Positions 41,560-53,429 of a stretch of 64,000 nucleotides of DNA are shown piece after piece. The position numbers and the translations under genes are program-made. The stretch is from Xanthostigma xanthostigma (taxonomy: Eukaryota; Arthropoda; Insecta; Raphidioptera; Raphidiidae). Below the pieces are notes generated by a model, which searched no databases, was not told the DNA's origin, and saw only the letters and a list, made by a program, of their open reading frames with translations. Each line of letters opens with the position of its first letter. The stretch's first letter is position 1. The stretch lies in contig OY754465.1 of NCBI GenBank assembly GCA_963575645.1, forward strand, positions 2,232,001-2,296,000, read 5' to 3'.

Positions 41560-43080
41560 ACTTTTTTTTTAGATTTTTTTTAAACTATATAAGTTTTCTT
41601 ATTTTGATTCTAGACGACAGATTACAGACAAGAACGTTAGCGCTGGATGATTCGTATTTGTGACCTCTGCAAAAATATTGTCAATTTCCGGTTTCGCAAG
41701 TTCAAACTAAAAATAGTTAAAGTTTCTGTAATTCTGGAGTTTATTTTATCGATTAAACGTTGTATGTTGAAATCAATTGAAAATAGCTCGAAGAAAAAAG
41801 CTTGCATTATTGTTTTCTTTTGATTAAATGCACCGAGCACGATAACACATAACATTTGACATGCGTTTAAACGCATTATGGTTTACCGTGTGTGGCTAAT
41901 CTCCGATCATTTAAACCAACACCTGTAGTACCTGTATACAGAATGATTTTTAAGTCTAGGTATTCTTTTTTTTAACAGCGCGTAAAAATCAAGTAGACGA
42001 ACAAATATTTCAAGTAACTTTTTTATCAAAACTCAAACAAGAAAGAGTTACGGCCTTTCAAAGTTTTATTAAATTTTATCAAATTTTGAGGTCGGTCCTG
42101 GCGTTATGTTATGTCACTATGGACATATGTTATGTCATTATCACAGACATTGTTATTTTAAAACAAAAGGAAAAGTACAATTGAAAAATTAGTTGTCTAT
42201 TTTTGGTCTACAAACATTAAACCAACATTAACGTCGACGAATCTAAATATTGAAATGAATTTGTGATCACACTTTTTTAAAGTTATATAGGTACATTACC
42301 ATTGTACACAATTAGCAACGTACGGATATCTATATAAAATAGGAAATTCTGAACGATAATAATTACGTAACAATTTTTTAATAGAATTTATTATATCCGC
42401 AAAAAAATACTTTACAATAGGATACAATTAATTATTTTGAAACGACTTCTAAAAGGAAATATGTCACGTCTTTAATACTTTAACTATTGTAAAATTTAAA
42501 ATATGAACACAAGTAAAAAAATTCCAGCCAATTGGGCGACGGGATCATTCCAACTTCAAAATGTTGATATTTGATTATAATAAATAAAATCAAATTTCTG
42601 ATATCGCGGAAGGTGACGCGGGTAATTGCTAGTATTCAATATGATATTTGCTATTCGTTGCCATGGTTACCTACACAATATGTTCCACGTCATGTAAACA
42701 TTAATCAAAGCATGCCTAACTAGTTTATTTCTAACAGAACTATAAAACAAAAAAAACTATAAAGTGTAGAAACAAATTTTTTTGACGAAACTTTCTTGAA
42801 AAAATAATTAGAATAATAAGCCGTTATGAGAAGTGTACCATTATTATATAAAAAAAGTTCGTTATAGCATATATCTCTTCTGCGCGTGCGCCGATTTTCC
42901 CTAAATACAATAAGACTCTTTATATGTGCGTTTCAAACATCTTCCCAAAATTTGGATTCAATCCGTTCATCCGTTTGGCCTGTATCGTGCTCACAGACAA
43001 ACAGACGCACAGAGTTTTTTCAAGAACTCGTTTTTTGAGATTCGATAAGAGACATAGGCGTAGCACTGGGGAGAGGGAAT
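41560..43080. other. Mostly unassigned sequence
   Basis: 41557-41600 resembles a tip of the foldback-headed repeat (TTTTTTAAACTATATAAG). 42870-43030 is a degraded interspersed repeat related to 36960 with CACAGACAAACAGACGC. CCAATTGGGCGACGG at 42527 recurs at 54853. No gene supported. Confidence 0.4.
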
Positions 43081-43086
43081 TCTTTT

Positions 43087-43156
43087 AATGTTCATAGTCG
43101 TCCCAACTGGGGGCGCAACACAATGTTCATAGTCGTCCCAACTGGGGGCGCAACAA
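43087..43156 (+). repeat. Two-copy tandem repeat, 35-bp unit
   Basis: AATGTTCATAGTCGTCCCAA followed by CTGGGGGCGCAACA, repeated exactly once more at 43122. Perfect identity suggests a recent duplication. Confidence 0.9.
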
Positions 43157-43532
43157 TATTCTAAAATTTTGAAAAGTTAATTTTGACCTGAACTAGTACC
43201 ATTCCCCACTTGATAATACAATCTTGTTGACATAATATTTGCCTAGCTTACCGTTTTCACACGCGCTAAGTTAAGAATTAGCGATAGGCATTTTCAAAAC
43301 AGTGTGTATTTGTTTATGCACATGCAAGTTGGCTGTGGGTACATGTAATAAGTCATGTCTATTTGCGCACACACGGATTGTTAGCTACATAATTTAAAAT
43401 TTACTTTGAAGTGCCGACTAATTTGATTCTGTTTTGCCGCTTTAGTACATCGACATCGCGGTTAATCGGTTTGTTGTAATAAGCAAATGGAATTGGATAG
43501 GTCATGTACTAAGAAGTGCAAAATAAATATCG

Positions 43533-43961
43533 TTAAGAGTATTCGTCCCTGCAAATACCCCCTGCACCCTTCATCTCAAATCTTTTCCCCTCGCCTAAAA
43601 ACGGTTCGCGCTCTCCCGACGCTATTTTTAAAGCTAGAGGGTTCCGGTAAACACCAAATGAAAGACAAAGAATCAGACTACAGATCCTTCAGGCGAATTT
43701 TTTGAAAAACAGTTTCGATTACGTGTGAAATATTACGTAACTTATTATTTTTTTCAAAAGGTTGTAAGTTTTTTCAGGAATTTTTTTTCAAAAAATTCGC
43801 CTGAAGGATCTGTAGTCTGATTCTTTGTCTTTCATTTGGCGTTTACCAGAACCCTCTAGCTTTAAAAATAGCGTCGGGAGAGCGCGAACCGTTTTTTAGG
43901 CGAGGGGAAAAGATTTGAGATGAAGGGTGCAGGGGGTGTTTGCTGGGACGAATACTCTTAA
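43533..43961. mobile_element. Foldback element, copy 2 (complete)
   Basis: TTAAGAGTATTCGTCCC... and its mirror ...GGGACGAATACTCTTAA enclose arms of about 165 bp. A central unique part of about 100 bp has TTACGTAACTTATTATTTTT. The peptide KLEGSGKHQMKDKESDYRSF read in one arm is repeated by the relative at 32986. It is open in frame in each arm but shows no domain. Confidence 0.9.
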
Positions 43962-43967
43962 AGTCAC

Positions 43968-44262
43968 CGTCGATTGGGATCCTCAAGAAGCGAGGGGAAG
44001 AGAAAAATCCGAAAGAAGTCAATGAGCAATTAACGAAGAAGCGGACACGATCGGGTTAACTGAAGTCATTCAAAATTGAACTTTTTAACAGCGTATTGTT
44101 GAGTGTTTGAACTTGTCGATTGAGATCCTCAAGAAACGAAAACGAGAAGAAGAAAATCGGCGATAAGACAACGAACAATAATTGTATTGATCGGGTTAAC
44201 TGGAGTGAGTTTACGAAAGACACTCAAAATAGAGCTCTTTGACGTCGTCGTGTTGAAGCCTT
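43968..44262 (+). repeat. Diverged two-unit repeat, about 145 bp
   Basis: GTCGATTGGGATCCTCAAGA at 43970 and GTCGATTGAGATCCTCAAGA at 44114 are followed by similar series, ending in GATCGGGTTAACTG in both. Purine-rich. Weakly conserved otherwise. Confidence 0.6.
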
Positions 44263-45182
44263 GAGCTTCTGTATATTCATAAGACGTTATTTTTTCTCCC
44301 ACTTTTGCGTTAAGGGAGATTTCTTTTCGACGTGCAAGGTGTAAATATTCTGATCACGCGTGCAAAATTTGGGTAAAATCGTATGACGCACTAATAATAA
44401 CCAATCGATGTAATTAAAGAATGTTTACAACTCAGAAATTAGCATTTGAAACTTTGACAAATCTTAATTAACTTTTTGTCTTTCGTTGTATTGATGTTTT
44501 GTTTAAACTTGACATTGGAAGTAATTTGCATTTCATTTTAAATGAATGAACATGTTAAATGAAATGACAGTGAAATTATGATAATTTGTATCTGTACTGA
44601 CTAATGAATAATATTGTTATTGTTTGATGTGTCAGGTGTAACTACACTATGCAATCAAAAATTATGTTTATAATAATATAATTGTTTTATTTTTAATGAA
44701 ATTAATCTAATCATACAAGCTTTAGAAGAATTGTTGGTTGATTATGTCTTTAACAATTTTGTTTATTAAAAATTTTTCAATATACTAGCCAAGTTTGAGT
44801 TTTTTTTAAATTAATTGTAGAGTTAAGCAGAAACTTAATGGAAGCACAGTGTAATTAAAAAAGAAACAGTATTTAACTAGATATTCTATGTAGGTCAGTA
44901 AAATGGAGATGATTTGACCCTAAGCATTTCCACAAAATCGCAAAAGGGTGCAAATTTGAGAGACAATTTATAAAAGTATTATACAAAACCTGTGAAAATT
45001 GCACCTTCGAGCTATGACTGAAACTTGTTAAAAAACTGTGTTTCATCAGTTTTTTTGCTTGTATCTCCAGAACAGTTAGAACTATCCATATTTTTTCTTG
45101 ATAATATTGTAAAAGAGATAATGATTCGCGAAAGTCTTTAAAAATAATTTTCCACATATTGTCAAAAATTAATAAAAAAATA
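44263..45182. other. No supported feature
   Basis: AT-rich. A 94-codon minus-strand frame (44873-45157) has no motif I recognise and no splice-site support. Confidence 0.4.
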
Positions 45183-45186
45183 TTAA

Positions 45187-45896
45187 GGAGGTTGAGGCAG
45201 TAAACGAAGATAATGAAAAAAATCTGAAATAAAGTTTTTTTAATAGATTTTTTTATGGCAAAATTTTCTATAAGAAATCCAAAATTATTAGGAGATTTAT
45301 AAAGTCAAAAATTAAAAAAACTTTTACATGTAGTCTTATGGAAAATATGTCAACCTAGCATGCATACGGGGCATTTTAATTTTTTGCAAATAACCAAATA
45401 ATGTCAGCAGTTCCGAAAACTAACTATGTAAAGCATCGATGTCTTACGCATATTCCAATATTTTTTTCAATTTAATTATAGGAGACTTTTAATCAATAAA
45501 AAAAAATACTAAACCTTACCACTTTTCGATTATGGACTTTTATTCTTGACAATTTTAACAATTTTAACTGAATTTTCAACTTTTTAATATTGAATTTTAA
45601 TTTTTATTACTTCTAATTTCTTTTTTTTAATTATTTACTGCAAAAAATATGTAAAATACAGATATTCACATAAATTTATTTTTCCAACCTAACTTTGTAC
45701 AAAAAATTCAAAAGTTAGTCCATTAAGAAAATACTGAAATAATTAATTAAAATTTTAAAAAATGATTTATTTATGCCTTTATGACAATAATTTATTGGTA
45801 TCGTCGACTTATAACCTTATGTAAAAATGTATTATGGAAAAGTTCCCATTTAGAATTCGACTTATTTTTGATTGGGACTGTAACGCATCAACCTCC
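45187..45896. mobile_element. DNA element with TTAA target duplication
   Basis: TTAA|GGAGGTTGAGGC at the left and GCATCAACCTCC|TTAA at the right. The inverted ends are short and the 710-bp interior is very AT-rich without coding frames. TTAA duplications are made by piggyBac- and Kolobok-type elements, but the tips here do not let me choose. Confidence 0.75.
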
Positions 45897-46556
45897 TTAA
45901 AGTAGAGAAGTTCCGGTCTCAATTATGTGTAATCTCACAGCTTGAATTGTACTTAAAGTTGCGTAATGTGAATGATGCTTTATTACGACTTTTATATATA
46001 ACTGATTTTTGTCATTCTCAAACGAGACTGGTCCCCAGCATCACGCTTTGATGTGACAATGATTTTACCTTGACTACAAAAAAGACAGAATCTCTTCACC
46101 TATAGAAACCATAGTGAGCACGTACTTAACTGTAAAAAATACCGTGACAACAAAAAAAGAATTTTCGACGCAACGCTGTGGGAGGTTAAATATTTATTGA
46201 AGCATACGTTATTTTCTTAATTCTCACTTTTCATAATAAATTTGTTATAAACTTGTATATATTATAACTTAATTGCTTAATTGCATGCGTAAATTTTATA
46301 AAACATATTTCACGTCATTTCGTACAAAAAAAAAACTTTTGCTTTCGAGTTTTATTAAAATTTTTTGGAAATAAATTAATGATGCCAAAATGTGGCTTCG
46401 CCCGCACAACAAGAAAATTAGCATACTAATAAATAAAAAAAAGGCGGTACGTTTGTCTGCAATACATTTCGAAGCAAATGACCTCATAATATCAACTGAA
46501 TTTTTACACTACACACTACAAAAGTAAAACTTGTATTAAGTATTGCAAAAAAAAAC

Positions 46557-46640
46557 AATGCCATCATCGGATTCAAGCCTACGACCTTTAGGTTACTATA
46601 GTATTCTACCCATAAAGATATAAGTAACTAGAGTACGCTA
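46557..46640 (-). repeat. Possible decayed tRNA-derived sequence
   Basis: The minus strand has GTCGTAGGCTTGAATCCGAT, close to a B box/T arm, and TGGGTAGAATACTATAG upstream in place of an A box. It lacks a defensible anticodon stem. Could be a SINE head or chance. Confidence 0.25.
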
Positions 46641-46841
46641 GTTCGTATGCTTGCCATAAGTGAAAATGTCCTCAGTTTAGAGAGAGAACGCTGCAGAAAC
46701 CCCAGAAAACCAGATATTTGTTTACTCCAATCAGCATTGTTTTGTATCATTAGTTACCATAGAGATAAAGAACTGTTCTCTGTCTGAATTGCAGACACTT
46801 TCACGGCTAACTCGCGTACTCTAGTCTAATATCTCTATGAT
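46617..46841. mobile_element. Imperfect foldback or MITE
   Basis: TAGAGTACGCTAGTT mirrors CTAACTCGCGTACTCTA, and GTGAAAATGTC mirrors GACACTTTCAC. AGAGAGAAC and GTTCTCTGTCT lie further inside. Arms are diverged. Confidence 0.5.
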
Positions 46842-47062
46842 TCCACCTCGCCGCCAACTCAGATTAATGTTCTACAGCCAGTTTTTATTGCAACCCATTC
46901 GTTACATTTTCAATCTCAAGAATAATTTTATTCCACCGTAGCAAAAGAAGTTTTACTTTGAAAAAAAATAACAAATTGAAAATATGAATACCAGAAAATT
47001 CTGGCAGACTGCAGCCTTAAGGAATATTATTGACTCAATCGTTTAAGGGGTTATTATTCAGT

Positions 47063-47135
47063 ATATAGGGAATGAAAATAAATTTTTCGAAACGTCGGCC
47101 GCTAGCATAACATTGGTAAAGCTTATTTATGATCC
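47063..47135 (+). mobile_element. Penelope-like element fragment
   Basis: TTTTTCGAAACGTCGGCCGC, TTGGTAAAGCTTATTTATGA and CCTCAACTAAACCTTCTTCC, in the same order as at 11957. Lies about 95 bp before the exon at 47228, probably inside its upstream intron. Confidence 0.4.
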
Positions 47136-47227
47136 TCAACTAAACCTTCTTCCGTCGTTATAATTATTATTATGTATTTGAAATTCGTTTTCGATTTTTT
47201 CATTTATGTGTTTGTATTTTGTTTCAG

Positions 47228-47347
47228 ACTCGAAACAGTGGAAGAACGCCATGATGGCGTTGAATTTGGGGCCTAACGGGCCTTCGTTAAGCTTTATGAG
47301 CATCTGCGCATTTGTTCTCATTACGCTAGTGCAACAAACGCTAACTG
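47228..47347 (+). CDS. Signal-peptide exon of an unidentified secreted or membrane protein gene
   Basis: A long pyrimidine-rich tract ending TTTTGTTTCAG precedes the exon and CTG|GTAAGT follows it, both near-consensus splice sites. Of three frames only one is open. It holds ATG at 47251, again at 47254, then 32 codons to a phase-1 splice. The peptide MMALNLGPNGPSLSFMSICA continues with FVLITLVQQTLT: a short polar start, a hydrophobic core of about 12 residues and small residues near the end, as in a signal peptide. The first 23 bp are probably 5' UTR from an upstream exon, although that frame is open too. A phase-1 intron right after the signal peptide is frequent in immunoglobulin-domain and other extracellular genes. 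Only one exon is visible, and I do not recognise the gene. Confidence 0.7.
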
Positions 47348-47465
47348 GTAAGTAAAATATAAAATATTTTTCATCTATTTAAACTTACAATGAAAACCTG
47401 AAGTACAAACATTTGATCAAAAATAAATTTACGATTTTAGTGAGTCTTAAAAGCAGGCTCAATAC

Positions 47466-47587
47466 TATATTAGACCACAAGGGCCGAAAGTTTGGTATTC
47501 TTGCACTGCGCGCCATGATACCCACGGCGAGCCGACGCGCAGTGCAAGGATATCAAACTTTCAACCAGTGTAATGTATACTATTTTT
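47466..47587. mobile_element. Hairpin element of the AATAGTATA family, copy 5
   Basis: CCTTGCACTGCGCG mirrors CGCGCAGTGCAAGG with further mirrored GAAAGTTTG and ATAGTATAC-like tips. The right flank (47588-47755) is the inverse of the module at 23511-23652. It sits in the putative intron just after the exon at 47228. Confidence 0.75.
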
Positions 47588-47760
47588 TCCTTAATACCTC
47601 GGTCGTAATTACGCTTATTAAATACATTAATTAATTAACTACTTATTAATGACATAAAAACACAGATAAATTCCAAGCAAGTAGCTTGAGGTTATACGTA
47701 AAAACACGAATGACAGCTGTTAGCAATTGTTAGCTAAAATGTACAGTGAACAGTTGATAG
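47588..47760 (-). repeat. Flank module shared with 23511-23652
   Basis: Reverse complement carries AACAGCTGTCATTCG, ATTTATCTGTGTTTTTATGT and ACGACCGAGGTATTAAG. The arrangement next to a hairpin element is the same in both places. Confidence 0.7.
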
Positions 47761-47852
47761 ATTCTTTACTGCCGCCCGAACGTACGTACTTCCCGCATCA
47801 GTGCGTGTAATCCCATCAATGCGTAAATGTTAGACCTTCTGCCTTACAATTG

Positions 47853-47892
47853 ATGCCGAAAGTAGGTACTTTCGATCGAGGTATGAAGAAAA
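47853..47892. repeat. Short repeat with palindromic core, copy 2
   Basis: GATGCCGAAAGTAGGTACTT then TCGATCGAGGTATGAAGAAA, the inverse of 3697-3742. Confidence 0.55.
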
Positions 47893-48418
47893 AATATTTT
47901 GAACGTCTCTATCTGCTAAACTAAAACATATACAAAAGTCTGTTTACATATTTATGCTATTAGTAGACATAATTTATTTGAAAATGAACGAGATTTTTTT
48001 GAGTTTAGAAAAATATTTAAATTTCGCGACCGAAACTGACTATCAAATCAATAAATGGATTTAAAAAGATAAGTTTCCAGATAAGAATATCAATATGTTT
48101 TTTGTGTACATAAATAGCTATTATATTTTTTTATTGTATAAAGTTTGACAAACTAAAATTACCATCTAATTTACATATTAAAACACATAATAACGTTGTT
48201 TGATTTTGCACTTAGCTAAATCTTACTACAAATACTAAGAACGTCTTGAAAATATTCTCACTGATACCGTTATAGCTCAGACAGCTAACTGCCTATTTTT
48301 ATCTGAATAATTAAAACAGTGGCTTATGTAAGAATTATAGAATTATAGTCTTTTTTTTGCTTCCATCAAACTTCTATGTTCCATAAGACAGTATGGTGAT
48401 AGGATCAAAAAATCGTGT

Positions 48419-49012
48419 CTAATGGCCGTATTCACCGAACGTAAATAGTTATTTATTCGGTTCATTTGTTTTTCAGGTAGCTATTCCTCCGAATAAATAG
48501 CGATAATTCAATTCACCAAACACAATTATGTTTACTGTAGGTGTAAATCTATTCTGCCTTATTTTGAGAGTATAAATATATACCTATATATTCGCCTGAT
48601 ATGGCCACCACATAGATCAGAAAACCTAACCTATAAACGTTGAGTGTTATATTTGTAGTTTGCTCTTGTTAATTTATTTTTGTTGTTTATTAACCTTTTG
48701 TGAAGTGTATATAGCTGTAAAACATTAAAGTTAGTAGAAGTTTTGTGTGCAATTGGGTTATGACAAAACATTGTTATTTTGTGAAACTTTGTTTTGACGT
48801 TTACACTAACGCCATCGGTCGAATTTTTGGGTGAACGTCAAAATATTCAACAAAAAGAGCAAGGAATACAGTGCATTGTGTATTTATTGTGTAACTTACT
48901 TTTCCACCTAATATTTTGCTTGGTGAATTGAAAGTAGATTTTATTCTAACAAATAAAGTTCCAAGATTAGTAACTTCTATATCTTTAATAGTTTTCGGTG
49001 AATATGGGCATC
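48419..49012 (+). mobile_element. Repeat family E, copy 4 (both ends present)
   Basis: Left TAATGGCCGTATTCACCGAA; right TTCGGTGAATATGGGCATCA, an inverted match over about 20 bp. The interior matches copy 1: CTCCGAATAAATAGCG, then TTTACACTAACGCCATCGGT, then AATATTCAACAAAAAGAGCA. This copy defines the family as a 590-bp MITE; target duplication unclear. Confidence 0.85.
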
Positions 49013-49723
49013 AAAGGAGGCTTTGCCACTAAAATAGCTATTTTCGCTCACTGCTCCTCTCCTTTATACCGTGGCGTATAACCTATGTAACTAGTCAAGA
49101 AGTAGGCACTGAAAGAATGTTTCAAATCGGGTCAGTAGTTCACGAGTTTTGAACTAGCATAGATACAAACTACAATTTTCTTCGTTGCATCGCGAGTAAA
49201 ATCAAAATGCCAAAACCGTGTTTTCATTAACACAAAACCCGAAATTTCCTATTTTATTTTCATCATAAATGCCAAGTTTTACGGGCAATATTTTATATCT
49301 CGGAAATCGTATAACATGTTTAATGCTTCGTAAAAAAAATTTAATGTAACCTACATTTTAAAAACGTGTAATTTTGTTCACACCTGACTTGTAGCTATTT
49401 TGGCTAGAGGCACACACATAATAAGCATATAATATGTATGCTATAATATAGACGGTCAAGTTTCGAACTCCCGCCCACACAAATGATATAACCAACTGTT
49501 CAAATTAACATTGGATGTAAACATAGACTTGTAGTTGCATTTATTAATACACCGTTAACTTTCTTACAATAATCAATGGCACTTGTCTAGAGCGCTAAGT
49601 GGTGCGTCAATAAATTTTTGATTAATTATATTTATTTTAACAATAATAGCGACCTACTTCCTAAACTCTCCAAAATTTAGGGTCATAATCTTACAGTTCG
49701 CTTATGGACTATTTTGTTTTCAC

Positions 49724-50228
49724 TAATAGTTGCCTTGCCGGGTGCGATAGATATAATTCTGCAAAATGTTTTTCGTTTGCGGCCCATCGTCTGAACCAGA
49801 TTTGCTTCTGAACTAATTAGCTTTGAGGGAATTCTATCAGATGTCGCTACTTAGTACTAAAACAGTTTTTGTTTGCTTCTGAACTAATAGCTTTGAGTAA
49901 ACTTTCCGCGCCTGAACCATATTTGCTTCTGAACTAATTAGCTTTGAGGGAATTCTATCAGATGTCGCTACTTAGTACTAAAACAGTTTTTGGTTGCTTC
50001 TGAACTAATAGCTTTGAGTAAACTCTATCAGATGTCGTTACATGTTACTAAAACAGTTTTTTTTTTTGAGAAAACACCGTAATTTTATACAAAATATTTA
50101 ATAAAAACTATCCTATATAGCGTAAGTTGCACCAAGCAAGTCACATTTACAAAATATCATTAAAATTGGTTGAGTGGTTTCGGAAATTAGCGCGATCAAA
50201 ATTGTGACACGAGAATTTTATATATAGA
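49724..50228 (-). mobile_element. Non-autonomous Helitron, TCTATATATAT family, internally duplicated
   Basis: The minus strand starts A|TCTATATATAAAATTCTCGT and retains CGCGCTAATTTCCGAAACCA. The 3' end is damaged: GCACCCGGCAAGGCAACTAT. A 121-bp unit is tandemly duplicated inside (49793-49913 and 49914-50034), beginning GAACCA(G/T)ATTTGCTTCTGA. Confidence 0.75.
49793..50034 (-). repeat. 121-bp tandem duplication within a Helitron
   Basis: The two units differ at only a few positions and both carry ATCAGATGTCGCTACTTAGT and AGTACTAAAACAGTTTTTG. Confidence 0.85.
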
Positions 50229-50885
50229 TTACTGAATGTAAGGCCTGGTGCTAATGGAAAAGTTTTAATTGTGCAATTTTTCGGTCAGGTGTACGATGGT
50301 CAACACGCAATGATAAAACTGAATGATTTATAAAGTATTTTATTATTTAACAGCTGTTGTCAGTAAATTAACATTCTTAAGACTGCTTTATGAACACTTA
50401 TGCAACTTAACAGTTGACCAACTAATAATGCAGGATTGCGGTAAGCATTGTCAGAAATTTAGATCTGACAATGACCTTTAGATTGTGACCCTATATTCTA
50501 GATCACATGTCCCTTTTTGGTGAATTCCAGTCCTCCATCACCGAAAATTATGGTCATTCGGAATCTAGAAACTTTTTGAAAAAATTTAAGCGGGGGACCA
50601 AAGCATTGCAAAGATTATAAATATTTTAGTAAAGTAAAAAGAGGGGTTTGGTTTCTTGCGAATATCTCATAAACCATTGCAGTTAACTGAAAAAAAAGAT
50701 TATGAAGGAGCAGGAAATTTCCTGCAAAAAAGTCCCATCTTCTGTGGTCGCTCGAAAGTAAAAAGACACAAATTTTTTTTTAAATCGGCGTTTACTTTCG
50801 ATAGATTATATAGACCGTTCAAGAAATAATTATTACGGGACGGTTTATCGGCAGTGCCGGATGAAGACTCCTTGATGCCCTAAGC

Positions 50886-51877
50886 CAGTGGTTTCCAAAC
50901 TTGATGTTACTACGCCTCCCTTAAAAATATTTAATCATTTGGCGCCGCCCCTGAAGATTTTATAAAATAAAAACACAAACATTTTTACTCTTATAAAATT
51001 TATTCATACAAACTAATGGAAAACAATATTTTGACGTGATAACGTCTTATAAATTGATGAATCACCAATCTTATAAATTGATAAAACACCGGCTGCATGC
51101 ACGAAAAAGTGTAACGGTCGTAACGTTCCTAACGTTCGTAACGCGTAACGTTCCGCCTGACCCTGTGCGTGCTTTTTGCTAATTTCTCGCTCAATTTAAA
51201 TCAGATCGGTTTGAAACCAGTCTTAAACGAAAGAGGAGAACATTTTACATAGATTTCGTATAACAGAATTTGCCTAAACAGTTTTTTTTATACAAATTTA
51301 TATAGAAAAATAGCTGTATAAAATATAAATGCAATGTTGTCTAATGCATGGCGTGACGCGGTCGGTCGTCTTTGTTTGCCGTACATGGAAATTAGAATAT
51401 AACGTATGTCTTGTCTTAACATGAAAACGGCTGCATTTCTAATGTTTAATTCAATTTTTTGACATTAGTATTTTGTGAAATGCAACGCCTGCTAAGTTAA
51501 GTATTGGAATAACTAATTATTATTAGAACATAATACTTTGACAGTTGCAAACGTCACTTTTGACATTTCTTATCATTCCGACACCAAGGATAGCGGATTG
51601 AAACCAAATTTTGGGAGGTTTAGGTAATGTATTACGGAATACGTTATCACGTAAAACTATCGTCCGTAAACCGACTTTACAGACAACCATTTTTTTATTA
51701 TTGTTTTTAATGAGATGGATGTGCTTGTCTATTAGCACAAAGTTTATCAAATCTTGGTGGTTTATTCTCTCATTTTTTACATAGAAAACTTTAGCAGTAA
51801 TTTGGAAAATTGTTCACTGTGACTAATTTTCGCGGCTCCCTTTAGACTACTCCGCGCCCCCAGTTTGGAAAACGCTG
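50886..51877. mobile_element. Inner hAT element, perfect 8-bp target duplication
   Basis: The ends CAGTGGTTTCCAAACTTGAT and CCCCAGTTTGGAAAACGCTG have CCCTAAGC on both sides. The subterminal GGCGCCGCCCC and TCCGCGCCCCC blocks are mirrored. Contains repeat family A copy 4 (51029-51690). No transposase. Confidence 0.95.
51029..51690 (-). mobile_element. Repeat family A, copy 4, innermost of the nest
   Basis: The minus strand runs from GGTTGTCTGTAAAGTCGG to ACGTTATCACGTCAAAA. The interior here is partly different from copies 1 and 2, with TCTAATGCATGGCGTGACGC, so either a longer variant or a further insertion is present. Confidence 0.75.
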
Positions 51878-52591
51878 CCCTAAGCATTTCTTGCCTATGG
51901 GCACTCATCTCAACAGCAGTCTAAAAAAATTCTAATATTATCTGTTTCTGACATGTTCATTTTATAGAAAAAAAATAAAATTGTGAATGTTATAAGCTTA
52001 AAATTGATAGAAAAAATTAAAAAGCATAGAGTTTTAGGGGAAAAAAATTAATTTTACAATGAATGCTCTCATTAAAAAATTTGGTGCCTCCTGAGACATG
52101 ATTCCCTAAGCAGTTGCTTATAGGGTTAATCCAGCATTGTCTATCGGAAATAAAAATCGAATGTCAAGGAATTTATTGCACTGAAGAATTCTTTAGTAAC
52201 TTAAAATTACAAAACTCGAGAAAATCTAAAGTCATTGAAAGTCGTCGATACCGCAATACTGGTAATTTTTTTTCCGACCATAACGTAGCTTGAAACATAT
52301 TCTTCGTTCTTTGATGCACTTCACTGAGTATTTACAATTCTTGTAGATTGAGCGTTGAACACAAGCTAAAAATACCGTAGAACTTTTTCTTTTGGACTTT
52401 TTAACGAGAATTAGCAGTGACATTTCCGGCTGATCATCGCTTTGACGGTCGAGGTCGGATTGTTATATTGACTTAAAAATAAAAGTGAACACAGATCAAT
52501 AGGATTTCAGTTTACTGAACTCGAGAACAAAAATATACAAGGTGTACCACTGTGCAATACGGAATTTTGCCCCATGTAAGAAAAAATCTAA

Positions 52592-53314
52592 TCTATACTA
52601 ATATATCAAGCTGAAGAGTTTGTTTGAACGCGCTAATCTCAGGAACTACTAATTCAAATTGTAAAAAAAATATTTGTTGTATAGCCCATTTATCGAGGAA
52701 GGCTATAGGCTATATAATATTACGCTACCACCAATTGGAGCGGAACATCAATGAAAAATGTTGCAAGATGTATCTCAAAATTAGTCCGTCCGACAAATAT
52801 TATCAGGTGAAATGCCTTAACTAAATATTGCAATATTAGAGCGTGAAGTTTACAAGCCCGGATAGCTCAGTTAGTAAAGCGTAAGACTCTTAATGCCAGG
52901 GTCTAGGGTTCACGCCCCACGTCGGCGAATATATTTTTATTTTTTTTTTTTTTCTACTATGGTTTCTTCTAAGGCTTACATTTCAATTTTTTTAAATTTT
53001 ATTACGACTAATTAAAATTAAATAAATCTAATTAATAGCTCATTTGAAAACTGTTACAACTATAGGCACTTAAACAAAAATAATTTTTCTACAGTGTTTT
53101 CAATTAAATATTCATTATATTAAAAGAAATTTATTACTTAAAAAAAGTATAAATACTGCTTTTTAACGCCAAAAACTTTTGAACGGTAACTGCGATCATC
53201 ATGAAATTTGGACACAACATTCATCTCGGTAAATTAAGATGAATGTGTGTACTCATGTTCCTCCCTTCCCCATTCGTTCTTTTGCACCCGGGTGAAACCG
53301 GGCGGGACCACTAG
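52592..53314 (+). mobile_element. Non-autonomous Helitron with tRNA-like module, copy 2
   Basis: A|TCTATACTAATATATCAAGC to GGGACCACTAG|T, hairpin GCACCCGGGTGAAACCGGGC. The tRNA-Lys-derived segment is at 52856-52928. Longer than copy 1 because of AT-rich expansion after the tRNA. Confidence 0.85.
52856..52928 (+). pseudogene. tRNA-Lys(CTT)-like sequence inside a Helitron
   Basis: GCCCGGATAGCTCAGTTAGT gives the acceptor start and A box. The anticodon loop reads ACTCTTAA with CTT as anticodon. GGGTTCACGCC replaces the usual GGTTCGAATCC B box, and the closing GTCGGCG pairs with GCCCG only in part. Recognisably a lysine tRNA, but unlikely to be functional. Confidence 0.75.
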
Positions 53315-53429
53315 TAATACAATATATTCTTGATACATTTCGTAAAAAGCAAACGAGAAACGTTGATTTCTATTCATAATAATGCACTATAAATTTTATA
53401 ATTCAATTTAAGGCTAGGTTTGCATGAGA

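Larger units (their letters stand above)
50852..52139. mobile_element. Outer hAT MITE of a three-level nest
   Basis: CAGTGCCGGATGAAGACTCC and TTATAGGGTTAATCCAGCATTG-type ends; flanks TTTATCGG and TCTATCGG (seven of eight). Without its insertion the element would be about 290 bp. Its CCCTAAGC at 50878 is the site where the next element landed. Confidence 0.85.

Noticed and set aside
44873-45157. 94-codon minus-strand ORF
   Set aside because: No motif, AT-driven composition, no gene context.
47136-47321. Minus-strand ORF over the exon
   Set aside because: Antisense shadow of the + strand exon, which alone has splice sites.
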